This document shows, piece by piece, positions 28,113 through 36,579 of a stretch of 64,000 nt of DNA. This DNA is from JAJPKK01 sp963702755. Its GTDB lineage: Bacteria; Pseudomonadota; Alphaproteobacteria; Rhizobiales; Xanthobacteraceae. Where the stretch lies: assembly GCA_963702755.1 (NCBI GenBank), contig CAVPDZ010000010.1:496001-560000 (forward strand). Direction: 5' to 3'. The translations under genes and the position numbers were made by a program. Positions within the stretch are counted from its first letter, which is position 1, and every line of letters begins with the position of its first letter. The notes below the pieces were generated by a model. The model was not told where the DNA came from, made no database searches, and saw only the letters and a program-made list of their open reading frames with translations.

Positions 28113-28507
28113 GGGCGTCCTGTCGCGGTCGTGAAGCTGGCGGCCGGCATGATTCGCGGCACACGGCTTAGAGTGTTCGCATCGTGCCTTGAAACATTCA
28201 ATACGGGTGCAGCTTGGGAGTGCCCGGGGCGGCGCCACCGCCGTGCTTCAAGAACGAACGGTAACGAGATGCCGGATGGAGACTCAACAATTCGTGATCG
28301 CTTCCGTGAAACGACCGGCGAGTTTGGGCGTTGAGGGCGCGCATGCCGCGGGCAGCGGCCGCTGGGGCGGGTCAACAGGCTGAAATCACTTGGGTTTTGT
28401 TGCGCCTCGGGCGGGATCGAGAAAAAGTTATCAATTCGTCAACTTCGTTTGAACCCAAACTCGTCCCGAAACACTAACTATACGGAAACCGCTGGAAGGT
28501 TGGGGCC
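28113..28507. other. Intergenic region upstream of recN and of a small gene
   Basis: 395 bases. It is less GC-rich towards 28430-28490, where the promoter of the 28508 gene should lie. A short inverted pair TTGGGTTT (about 28391) and AACCCAA (about 28450) is noticed but too short to interpret. No gene is seen. Confidence 0.4.
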
Positions 28508-28719
28508 ATGAACTCGACGATCTTCACCGCAGATCGCACGACCCATCTCAAGATCGTAGTGGTGTCGCTGGTCGCGTCGATCGCCGTCCTCGTCGTCGGC
28601 ATCGCCGCCCGTCCCGACTCCGGTCGACACTACCGCGCGCATCCAGACCGCAGGTCCTGCCCTCAAAGCCGGCAAGCCGATCGCGATCACTGATAGCGAT
28701 ACCGTCGAGAGTCCGCTGA
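28508..28719 (+). CDS. Small single-pass membrane protein, Bradyrhizobium-type, frameshifted
   Basis: About 70 residues. ATG 28508 follows GGAAGGTTGGGG and begins MNSTIFTADRTTHLKIVVV, then a membrane span. I recognise this start from a small family repeated in Bradyrhizobium genomes (memory). The frame must shift near 28615 to give DTTARIQTAGPALKAGKPI and AITDSDT, and probably once more to end SRVR and TGA at 28719. Function unknown. It is followed by a 27-base tandem repeat and a strong terminator. Confidence 0.55.
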
Positions 28720-28736
28720 TCCGCCGCGAACGAATT

Positions 28737-28817
28737 CGCTGCACCCCCGAGCCACCCCCAAGTTGCTGCACCCCCAAGCCACCCCCAAGTTGCTACACCC
28801 CCAAGCCAAGCTCAAGT
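28737..28817. repeat. Three 27-bp tandem repeats
   Basis: Units at 28737-28763, 28764-28790 and 28791-28817. The consensus begins TGCTGCACCCCCAAGCC and ends ACCCCCAAGT; the third unit is diverged. It sits between the small membrane protein and its terminator. In one frame it would encode a Cys-Thr-Pro-Lys-Pro-Pro-Pro-Ser repeat, but no gene is well supported there. Confidence 0.8.
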
Positions 28818-28843
28818 CGAAGTAACAACCCACCCCAAAAATG

Positions 28844-28870
28844 CGCGCCCGTTGAGGGCGCGTTTTTTTT
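28844..28870 (+). terminator. Rho-independent terminator
   Basis: Stem CGCGCCC / GGGCGCG with a 5-base loop GTTGA, followed by eight T. It ends the rightward small gene at 28508. The leftward M20 gene ends 17 bases beyond. Confidence 0.9.
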
Positions 28871-28886
28871 GTGCGGCCGTTCACAC

Positions 28887-30410
28887 TCAGTTGAAGCGCA
28901 CCGGCTTGTTCAAATAGAACTTGGCGAGCTCCGGCCGGAAGCGGTCCATGGTCGCCTTGTTGAGATCGAAGGGCGGCTTCGCGTCGGCCGGCAGCACCGC
29001 GAAATACTTCATGTCCGTCGTCGCCTTGTCGAACTCGGCGCGCGCAGTCTTGACGCGCGTCGGCTCGGTCAGGAAATCGAGGATGGTGCCGGCGAGCACT
29101 TTGGTCGCCGCCACCATGCCTTTGTGGGCGATGGTCGACGTCGGCGTCACCGCGGCCTGCCAGTTGTGATAGTTGATGCCCGGCACGCTCGCCGGAAAAT
29201 TCAGCGCCGCCGTCGGTACCACCCAGGTCACGTCGCCATTGTCGTTCGAGGCCGTGGTCTGGTTGCGCGCGCCGAGCGCGTGACGCCGGTATTGAGGCCG
29301 ACCGGCTTTGCCCCCATCGCGGTCTGGAACTTGCGGGCGAACGCCTGCTCCTCCTCACTCCACTTCGGCATGCCGACGGCCTCGATATTCGCCTGCACGA
29401 CCTCGGCAATGGATTTCAGGCCAAGCTGCGGCCAGGCCGCGGCATCGATGGTGTAGTCGGTGGTCGTGCCGGTCATGAGCGCGGCGCCTTCGGAGATCTT
29501 CACCAGCTTGTCGAAGGTCTGCTTGGCGTCGGCCATGTTGGCGTCGCGCACGAACCACCAGATCTGCCCGAAGTCGGGGATGATGTTCGGCTGAATGCCC
29601 CCCGAAGTGATGGTGCGGTGGGCGCGATAGGTCGGGCGCAGATGCTCGCGCAGCTTGTCGAAGCCGATGTCCATCAGCTCGACGGCGTCGACCGCATCCT
29701 TGCCGTTCCAAGGATCGACGGCGCCGTGGGCAGTCTTGCCATGGAAATTGAACTTCGCGCTGATCGCGGCGTAGTTCATCAGGCCGTAGCCGGCCGAGAA
29801 GCTGTCGCCGATGTGGAGGATGATGGCGACGTCGGAATCCTTGAACTGGCCGGCGCGCACCAGGAACGGGCGGCTGACAAGCTGCTCCTCTGCGGGCCCG
29901 AGCGAGATCGCGACGCTTCCCGGGATATTGAGGCGCTGCATCGCCTGCTTCACCGCATAGGCCGCGCCGATGGCGACGCCCGGATGGGTGTTGTGGCCTT
30001 CCATGTGGCCGGGCGCGCCCGCGACCAGGGGCTTGCGCTCGATGCTGCCCGGCGTCTGCGAGCCTTCCGGCAGCGCATCCATTTCGGAGACGATGACGAT
30101 CTGCGGCTTGCCGGTGCCCCAATGCGCCCAGATGTTGGTCGGCATGGTCGGCGTCTCGACCGTGAAGCCGATCGAACTCCAGCGTCTGCTTCACGAGCTT
30201 CGCGCTCTCGAACTCCTGCATGCCGAGCTCGGCGAAGTAGTAGACGCTGTCGCCGATCGTGGTGATCGCCTCGACATTGCGGTCGACCGCCTCGTTGGCG
30301 ATCGCCTTCGCAGCACTGGACTCCGCCCGCACCGCCACTGTCGTCGCCGCGATCACCGCCAACGCGGCAGCAATCCGAACGGCCGACGACAGAAACCGAA
30401 CTTCACTCAT
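28887..30410 (-). CDS. Exported M20 amidohydrolase, AbgB-like, two frameshifts
   Basis: About 507 residues if repaired. ATG 30410 (GAGGAC upstream) begins a signal peptide (AVRIAAALAVIAATTVAVRA). The family is that of aminobenzoyl-glutamate utilisation protein B: SEMDALPEGSQTPGS, APGHMEGHNTHPG and HGAVDPWNGKDAVD are visible. The frame changes near 30175 (before TVETPTMPTNIWAHWG) and near 29285 (before NQTTASNDNGDVTWVVPTA), ending KPVRFN. A signal peptide is unusual for AbgB, which is cytosolic in E. coli; here hydrolysis would be periplasmic. A second exported M20 gene lies 184 bases upstream. Confidence 0.85.
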
Positions 30411-30594
30411 GCTTGTCCTCCCGAACTCCGGTGCAGCCTTTCCCAAGAACGACAAAATAGCAGGGAAATCCATTTGGAGTGCAACGGTGTGCCCCCTGCT
30501 GAGACGGGCAGGGGCTGCAGTAGAGAGGGGGCGCATCAAATACTGCAGCCTCTCGGTCAGTGCCTGGCCGAGCCCGCCAAAATTAGGAGTCCGA

Positions 30595-32028
30595 CTAATT
30601 CTGCGCCGTGGTCGGTTTGGCGAGTGCCTTTACGAGGCGGTAGAGGAACTCCCTGCTGTCGTAGAGCGCCTGCACGCTGACCTGCTCGTTGAGGCCGTGC
30701 ACGCCGCTTTTCCCAGGCTCGCTGAACAAGCCGGAGACGCCGTAGGCGGGGATGCCGGCGTTGCGCAGCCAGCGACTGTCGGTGTAGCCGCCGGACATCG
30801 TCTGGATCACGGCGACGCCGGGCCACATGTCGGCAGCGATCCGCTGGACCGCCTGCATCACGTCGGCGTTGGCGGGCGACGGCGGGCTCAGCACCGGCGT
30901 GCCCACCGGGATCACGGCGATGCGCGGATCGTCGATCACTCGCACCAACGTTTTTTCCACATCCCCGACCGGATCGCCCGGCATGATGCGGCAATTGACG
31001 GTGGCGCGCGCGGTCTGCGGCAGGGCGTTTTCCGCGTGCCCGGCCTCCAGCATAGTGGCAACGCAGGTGGTGCGGATCTGGGAGTTGTAGACGGGGTTCG
31101 CCGACAGCGGCGCAAGCGATTGCGCATCGGTGCGGCCGGCGAGCAGCGCGGTGAGCGCCGCCGCGGTGTCGCCGGTCTCGGTTGCAAGCGTGCGCTCGAA
31201 ATAAGCGCGCGTCACCGCGTTGAGCTCGACCGGAAAATCGAACTTCGACAGCCGCTCGAGCCCTTGGGCCAGGCGATAGATCGGATTGTCACGGCGCGGC
31301 AGCGCGGAATGGCCGCCGGGGTCTTTCACTTCGAGGCGGTAGGTCTGATAGACCTTCTCGGCAAGCTGCACCACGAGACGCGTCGGCTTGCCGTCCTTGA
31401 GCATGCCGCCACCGCCTTCGTTGATGGCAAGTTCGGCATCGATCAGGTCGCGGTGGTGGTCGATGAGCCAGTGGGCGCCGTCGTGCGGCGAATCCGACAG
31501 TTCCTCGTCAGCCGTGAGCGCGAGGATGATGTCGCGGTCCGGGCGGAAGCCTTCCTTCACGAACCGGATCATGTTGGCGACGAAGATCGACGCCATCGCC
31601 TTGTCGTCGATCGCCCCGCGGCCGCGAAAATAGCCGTCGACTTCCTGTAGCTTGAACGGATCGAACTCCCAATCCTCCCGCTTGGCCTCGACCACGTCCA
31701 TGTGAGCCATCAGGAGCAGCGGCCGGCGCGCGCCGGTGCCGCGCAGCCGCGCCACCATGTTGCCCTTGCGCGGCCCGGACGAGAACACCTGCACATCCGC
31801 GGCCGGCAGTCCGCCGTCGCGCAGCCGCGCCGCCATCGCCTCGGCCGCCCGCACGGTGTCGCCGACCGAGTCGGTGGTGTTGATCTCGACAAGCTCCTTG
31901 TAGATCGCGCGAAACTGCGCCAAGTCGGGGGGCAGGGGCGTGGGCGATTGCCCTTGAGCCGCACCCGCCGCTGTTAGAGCAAGGCCTGTTACAAGGCCGA
32001 CGGCCAGGAGGGAATGGGGATAAGACAT
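30595..32028 (-). CDS. Exported M20 family metallopeptidase (carboxypeptidase-like)
   Basis: 477 residues. The signal peptide LLAVGLVTGLALTAAGAA ends near AQGQ. Dinuclear zinc motifs: LLLMAHMDVVEAKREDW (His, Asp), GRGAIDDKAM (bridging Asp) and LTADEELSD (Glu-Glu). The lid-domain strand VYQTYRLEVKDPGGHSA is intact. It acts in the periplasm on peptides or N-acyl amino acids (family inference). It is followed on the same strand by the AbgB-like gene, forming a possible two-gene periplasmic hydrolase unit. The frame is intact. Confidence 0.9.
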   Translation of the reverse strand: MSYPHSLLAVGLVTGLALTAAGAAQGQSPTPLPPDLAQFRAIYKELVEINTTDSVGDTVRAAEAMAARLRDGGLPAADVQVFSSGPRKGNMVARLRGTGARRPLLLMAHMDVVEAKREDWEFDPFKLQEVDGYFRGRGAIDDKAMASIFVANMIRFVKEGFRPDRDIILALTADEELSDSPHDGAHWLIDHHRDLIDAELAINEGGGGMLKDGKPTRLVVQLAEKVYQTYRLEVKDPGGHSALPRRDNPIYRLAQGLERLSKFDFPVELNAVTRAYFERTLATETGDTAAALTALLAGRTDAQSLAPLSANPVYNSQIRTTCVATMLEAGHAENALPQTARATVNCRIMPGDPVGDVEKTLVRVIDDPRIAVIPVGTPVLSPPSPANADVMQAVQRIAADMWPGVAVIQTMSGGYTDSRWLRNAGIPAYGVSGLFSEPGKSGVHGLNEQVSVQALYDSREFLYRLVKALAKPTTAQN

Positions 32029-32212
32029 GGCAGTCTCCTCGACCGTCGAGTTGATATCGCTCGCCCGTCATCGCTGAGTTCTTAAATAGATTAAAGCATT
32101 TTTCGCGCCAGGTGCTGCGCCGGTGCCTGAACCGGCGTTCCTATTTAAGCTTAAATGCTATGATGTTCTGCCGATGCAGGCGACATCATTGTATGCAACA
32201 TCGAGCAATCGA

Positions 32213-32461
32213 TCAGGCTGCTTCCGGGACGTAGTGCAAGACCAGAAGGTCGGTCCGCGGGAAGGTCGCGACAGCATAGGCTCGACCTTGCTCGTCGCTG
32301 AACTCGACAAGCACCGCCTTATCAACCTCCTCAACGATCGTCCCAACCTGTCCCCGCACCAGCCCTATTTCGGGAACGTCGATCAGCAACGCCACCACGT
32401 CCAAAAGGGACGGATTTTGGTTCGTCGCGGCCTTGTTCACCGTCATCACATCACCCAACAC
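32213..32461 (-). CDS. DUF4926 domain protein
   Basis: 82 residues, predicted small beta-barrel-like fold. The DUF4926 pattern is clear: LLDVVALLIDVPEIGLVRGQ, then VGTIVEEV, VLVEFSDEQGRAYA and a closing Leu-rich strand. ATG 32461 overlaps the last 16 bases of the DUF6883 gene on the same strand; a second ATG at 32446 is possible. Overlap and size recall a two-gene toxin/antitoxin or immunity unit, with this protein as the smaller partner (inference). No DNA-binding motif is seen. Confidence 0.8.
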   Translation of the reverse strand: MLGDVMTVNKAATNQNPSLLDVVALLIDVPEIGLVRGQVGTIVEEVDKAVLVEFSDEQGRAYAVATFPRTDLLVLHYVPEAA

Positions 32462-32784
32462 GTGACGAAACGAGGCAGACTTTCACCTGTTCGTACTATC
32501 CAAACTGTTCTTATCACAGCCTTCCTTCCTTGTCGCTCAATGCTCACGTCGATACGCCATTGAGTACCCCACACATCCGCAGCTACCTCGGAGGCTTCGT
32601 ATGAGCGCGCCGCTTCAAGCAAGACATCGCGCAACCACGCGGCGTCGCTACGCTTAAGGTCAAGCGCCTCGCGGAATACCCGAGCCTTGTGCCGACCGCG
32701 CGGGTGCAACGGGTTGAGGCAATAATCCTCGATCTTGCGAATGTCGAGAATCGCGCGATTGCCGCTAGGCAGACGCGTTGTCAT
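32446..32784 (-). CDS. DUF6883 domain protein
   Basis: 112 residues. The conserved block is KIEDYCLNPLHPRGRHKARV followed by F-R-E-A-L-D-L, then DAAWLRDVLLEAA and a late VIRTVWIVRTGE. I recall this domain also at the tails of polymorphic toxins and next to DUF4926 genes (memory, not verified), so a nuclease-like or toxin role is possible but unproven. No signal peptide. The downstream DUF4926 gene overlaps by 16 bases, so the two are translated together. Free-standing here, with no secretion system nearby. Confidence 0.75.
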   Translation of the reverse strand: MTTRLPSGNRAILDIRKIEDYCLNPLHPRGRHKARVFREALDLKRSDAAWLRDVLLEAARSYEASEVAADVWGTQWRIDVSIERQGRKAVIRTVWIVRTGESLPRFVTCWVM

Positions 32785-32946
32785 GTTGACAGACGCATGT
32801 GGCGATCGGCATCTTTGAGCAATTCCATTCGTCTACCATAGCGCATGTGCAATTCATATCGACGAGTGGCCTAAACGATCGCAGACGGCAACCGTTCTAA
32901 CCCAATCTCAACCTTCGAAGACCTCGCTTTTGCCGAGGCTTCGAAC

Positions 32947-33558
32947 TCAAATCACATAAATGCGGTCCGGCAGTTCGTCGTGATTGGTGGCAGAGCGCGG
33001 GAAATGGGCGGCGAGCACCGTTGCGCACGCATCGATCGCCGCGATGAAGCCGTCGGCAATCCGGCCGCCGCTCATCTGCGCCGTGAGTGCGTTCACCGCA
33101 TTTTGCCATTCCGCCTGCGGCACCTTCGCCGCGATGCCTTCGTCGGCGATGATGCGGGCATAGTGCTCCGCCAGCGACACGAAGATCAAAATTCCGGTGC
33201 GGTCCTTCTTGCGGGCGATGCCGCGGATGGTGAACTGCTCGATGGCGGCGCGGTGAGCGACGGCACGGCGCATCGCCCGCGGGACGAGCGCGACGCGCAC
33301 CGCCGGCAGGCACAGCGCGACGCCGAGCACTACGAACGTGGCGACCTGCAGCGTTAAGATGCGATGCACCGACATTGCGGTGAAGGCGACGAGCAGCCAC
33401 GGCAGGGCCAGCGCGACGATCGTGGCAAGCAGGATCGGCAACGTCATCGCGCCGCTCGAGCGGTGTGCCAGCACGCAGACGATCTCGCCCGACGTGCCGG
33501 CCTCGGCGGCGCGGATCGCGGCCGAGATGCGTTCGCGGTCTTGTGCCGAGATGTTCAT
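32947..33558 (-). CDS. TPM-domain membrane protein, second of pair
   Basis: 203 residues. The N-terminal TPM-like start reads ISAAIRAAEAGTSGEIVCVL, then two membrane spans (ATIVALALPWLLVAF; ATFVVLGVALCLPAV), then RGIARKKDRTGILIFVSLAE and further TPM sequence. ATG 33558 overlaps the stop of the upstream TPM/YgcG gene (ATGA), so it is in the lemA operon. TPM domains bind divalent metals and have been linked to photosystem repair and membrane stress; the bacterial role is unclear. Confidence 0.82.
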   Translation of the reverse strand: MNISAQDRERISAAIRAAEAGTSGEIVCVLAHRSSGAMTLPILLATIVALALPWLLVAFTAMSVHRILTLQVATFVVLGVALCLPAVRVALVPRAMRRAVAHRAAIEQFTIRGIARKKDRTGILIFVSLAEHYARIIADEGIAAKVPQAEWQNAVNALTAQMSGGRIADGFIAAIDACATVLAAHFPRSATNHDELPDRIYVI

Positions 33559-34361
33559 CACCAGCTGCCCGATGCTCCGCCGCCGCCCGACGAGCCCCCG
33601 CCGCCGGAGAAGCCGCCGCCGGAAAAGCCGCCGCCACCACCCGAGTAGCCGCCGCCCGAAAATCCTCCGCCGCGCGGACCGCTCGAATTGAGCACGATCA
33701 GCATATTGACGACGAACGCCCGGAAGCTCGGCGACACGATCAGGAGGAAAACGAATCCGATGATTCCCGCAATCAAAAGCCAACCGACCCAATCCGGCGT
33801 CTGCTCGTCATCGACGCGCAGCGACGGCCGCTTCTGCCATTCTGAACTGTCGGTGGTCAGAACGGTGACGATGTCGTCGACGCCGCGCGAGATGCCGTCG
33901 CTGTAGTCGCCGGCCTTGAAGCGGGGCGCGATGGCATTGGCGATGATGATCTTCGACAGCGCATCGGTGAGCGTGCCCTCGAGTCCGTAGCCGACCTCGA
34001 TTCGCACCCGTCGTTCGTTCGGCGCGACGAGCAGCAAAACGCCGTTGTTCTTGGTCTTCTCGCCAAGTTTCCAGGTACGAAAGAGCCCATTGGCGTAGGG
34101 CTCGATCTCCTCGCCGTCGAGCGACTTCACCGTGGCGACGACGAGCTGGATGCCGGATTTATCTTCGAGATCGGCGAGCTTCGGTCCGATCGACAGCCGC
34201 GCTTCGGACGAGATGATGTTCGCCTGGTCGACGATGCGGCCGGTCAGCGGCGGGTAGTTGGGCGCCGCCAGCGCGAGGGTCGCGAAGACGAGCGCCAGCA
34301 GCGCAAGCGGGATGCGCTGGATGCGTGCCCGCAGCAGCGATGCGTGGCGATCCGCCCTCAT
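33558..34361 (-). CDS. TPM-domain protein, YgcG type, with Gly/Ser-rich tail
   Basis: 267 residues. The signal peptide PLALLALVFATLALA is followed by NYPPLTGRIVDQANIIS, the YgcG/TPM start; LLLVAPNERRVRIEVGYGLE is the conserved core. One membrane span (LLIAGIIGFVFLLIVS) precedes a tail of GGGFSGGG repeats ending GASGSW, a hallmark of this family. The domain lies in the periplasm with the tail on the inner side. Operon: lemA, this gene, then the second TPM gene, all leftward and closely packed. Confidence 0.9.
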   Translation of the reverse strand: MRADRHASLLRARIQRIPLALLALVFATLALAAPNYPPLTGRIVDQANIISSEARLSIGPKLADLEDKSGIQLVVATVKSLDGEEIEPYANGLFRTWKLGEKTKNNGVLLLVAPNERRVRIEVGYGLEGTLTDALSKIIIANAIAPRFKAGDYSDGISRGVDDIVTVLTTDSSEWQKRPSLRVDDEQTPDWVGWLLIAGIIGFVFLLIVSPSFRAFVVNMLIVLNSSGPRGGGFSGGGYSGGGGGFSGGGFSGGGGSSGGGGASGSW

Positions 34362-34394
34362 GTCGGCGCCTCGACGATGTCGCGGCGGTGGCCG

Positions 34395-34991
34395 TTAGAA
34401 TTTGACTTGCGGCGGCGTCTGCGCAGTGTCGGTCGCGGTGAACTCGGCCATCGGCTTGTTGCCGCGGAACAACGTCGACGCCCAGATCACCGTCGGGAAC
34501 GTCCGCAGGTCGGTGTTGTAGACGCGCACGGCTTCGATGTAGTCGCGCCGCGCCACGGCGATGCGGTTCTCGGTGCCCTCAAGCTGCGATTGCAATGCGA
34601 GGAAGTTCTGGTTCGACTTGAGGTCGGGATAGTTTTCGCTCACGGCGAGCAGCCGGCCCAGCGCGCCGGACAACTGGTTCTGGGCATCCTGGAACTGCTT
34701 GAGCTTCTCGGGATCGGTGAGCTGGGACGCGTCGATCTTGATCTGCGTTGCCTTGGCGCGCGCCTCGATCACCGCGGTCAGCACATCCTTTTCCTGCTTG
34801 GCGTAGCCCTGCACGGTGGCGACGAGATTGGGGATGAGATCGGCGCGGCGCTGATAGTTGTTCTGCACGTCCGCCCACTTGGCCTTCGCGATCTCCTCGT
34901 CGGTCGGAATGGTATTGTAGCCGCAGCCTCCGACGGCGAGGCCGAGAAGAACAACGGCAAGGACGGTGCGCACGGTTGTTGTTGCAGTCAT
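34395..34991 (-). CDS. lemA: LemA family lipoprotein
   Basis: 198 residues. ATG 34991 behind AGGAGG; lipobox LAVGGC after a short hydrophobic stretch, so lipid-anchored in the periplasm. The helical LemA core reads NNYQRRADLIPNLVATVQGY, then a long coiled segment; the C-terminus ends TAQTPPQVKF. It leads the three-gene lemA-TPM-TPM unit, an arrangement common in Gram-negative bacteria whose task is not settled (membrane stress is suggested). Confidence 0.93.
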   Translation of the reverse strand: MTATTTVRTVLAVVLLGLAVGGCGYNTIPTDEEIAKAKWADVQNNYQRRADLIPNLVATVQGYAKQEKDVLTAVIEARAKATQIKIDASQLTDPEKLKQFQDAQNQLSGALGRLLAVSENYPDLKSNQNFLALQSQLEGTENRIAVARRDYIEAVRVYNTDLRTFPTVIWASTLFRGNKPMAEFTATDTAQTPPQVKF

Positions 34992-35271
34992 TGCGGCCTC
35001 CTGTTGGTCGCGCGGCGCACGATGTGCAAGGCTCCTTGAAAAAGGCCCGGCCGCGCCCGCGAACATTAGGGCTCTAAGCGTAAACGGAACATGTCACAAT
35101 AGCGGGGCAATCGGAAAACATTAGGCGTCGCCATGCCGCCGAGCAACCATTCAAGCCGTCGGGCGCTTGTGGCCGGTCCCTCATTTGTGTCAAAGCTGCA
35201 TCACTGAACCGGCTGAACCAGACCGAATAAGCTGGCCTCGGCCTCATGAGGCATCACGGAAGGGATTGCGG

Positions 35272-36243
35272 ATGCGTTATCGCTGCGCGGTGCTCGATGA
35301 TTATCAGAACGTCGCACTCAAGTTCGCCGATTGGGGAAAAATCGCGAGCGATGTCGATGTGACCGTATTCAACAAGCCGCTCGGCGGACCGGACGCCGTC
35401 ACCGCGGCGTTGAAGGATTTCGAGATCGTCTGCATGATGCGCGAACGCACGCCGTTCCGCCGCAACACCATCGAAGCGCTGCCGAAGCTCAAACTCCTTA
35501 TCACGACCGGCGCCCGCAATGCCTCGATCGACCTTGCTGCTGCGGCCGAGCGCGGCGTCACCGTCTGCGGCACCGGCGCCTTCGGCAATCCGACCACCGG
35601 CATCACCTTCGGCCTCATCCTGGAGCTGACGCGGCGCATCGGTTTCGAGCATGCGCGGCTGAAGGCGGGCGAGCCGTGGCAGGTCACGCTCGGACCCGAC
35701 ATCGAGGGCATGACACTTGGCATTCTCGGCCTCGGCCGGCTCGGCCAGCGCGTCGCCAAGGTCGCGAAGGCGTTCGGCATGAAGGTGATCGCCTGGAGCC
35801 AGAACCTCACGCCGGAGAAATGCCAGGAGGCGGGCGTCGACTATGCCGCGAAGGACGACTTCTTCCGCGCCGCCGACATCGTCACAATTCACCTGCAGCT
35901 CAGCGACCGCTCGCGTGGCCTTGTCGCCGCGAAGGAACTCGGCCTGATGAAGCCGACGGCCTATCTCGTCAACACCTCGCGCGGGCCGATCGTCGACGAA
36001 AAGGCGCTGATCGCGGCGCTTTCCGATCATCGCATCGCCGGCGCCGGCCTCGACGTGTTCGACGTCGAGCCGCTGCCGCTCGACCATCCGTTCCGGCGCA
36101 TGGACAACGTCGTGATCACGCCGCACCTCGGCTACGTCAGCCTGCAAAATTATCAGCACTATTTCCCCGACATCGTCGACGACATCCGCGCCTTCATCGA
36201 AGGCAAGCCCGTGCGGGTGATCAAACCGGGAGCAAGTCATTAG
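35272..36243 (+). CDS. D-2-hydroxyacid dehydrogenase family protein, paralogue
   Basis: 323 residues. Rossmann site LGILGLGRLGQRVAK; catalytic Arg in VNTSRGP, acidic pair in DVEP and His in TPHLGY. ATG 35272 is taken over the upstream frame (to 35167) because MRYRCAVLDDYQNVA aligns with the start of the paralogue at 537. The 3' end is followed 8 bases later by a small coiled-coil gene with a perfect ribosome site, so the two are likely co-transcribed. Substrate unknown. The frame is intact. Confidence 0.92.
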   Translation: MRYRCAVLDDYQNVALKFADWGKIASDVDVTVFNKPLGGPDAVTAALKDFEIVCMMRERTPFRRNTIEALPKLKLLITTGARNASIDLAAAAERGVTVCGTGAFGNPTTGITFGLILELTRRIGFEHARLKAGEPWQVTLGPDIEGMTLGILGLGRLGQRVAKVAKAFGMKVIAWSQNLTPEKCQEAGVDYAAKDDFFRAADIVTIHLQLSDRSRGLVAAKELGLMKPTAYLVNTSRGPIVDEKALIAALSDHRIAGAGLDVFDVEPLPLDHPFRRMDNVVITPHLGYVSLQNYQHYFPDIVDDIRAFIEGKPVRVIKPGASH

Positions 36244-36251
36244 GAGGTGAC

Positions 36252-36452
36252 GTGACTGAGGTCGATCTCAATTTCCTGGCGCGTCAGAATGACCGCGTTC
36301 TTTATGAGCTCGCGGGCATTCGTGCCGAACTGTGCGTCCGGGAAACCATGATTGTGCGGCTTGAGGGCGCCGTTACCTCATTGTCCGAAGACGTCCATGT
36401 TGTACGCAATCAAATCGGTCGTATTAACGATCGGCTCCGAGAAGGGGCTTAA
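36252..36452 (+). CDS. Small coiled-coil protein, GTG start
   Basis: 66 residues: TEVDLNFLARQNDRVLYELA, then a Leu/Ile heptad pattern ending QIGRINDRLREGA. GTG 36252 lies right after TAGGAGGTGAC, as good a ribosome site as any in the window. The gene is hidden inside a longer out-of-register-looking frame starting at 35331. Similar short proteins are frequent in Rhizobiales (memory). The role is unknown; a soluble oligomer is likely. Confidence 0.75.
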   Translation: MTEVDLNFLARQNDRVLYELAGIRAELCVRETMIVRLEGAVTSLSEDVHVVRNQIGRINDRLREGA

Positions 36453-36579
36453 ATCCGGACCATTAATTCGATCCCAACCGCTTTTTCCGCTCACCATAAG
36501 CCACGATCGCAGTTGCTTGCCACCGCGGCTGATCGCAAAATGTCGCGATACGATATTCTGTCTTTAAGCAGTGGGTTTC

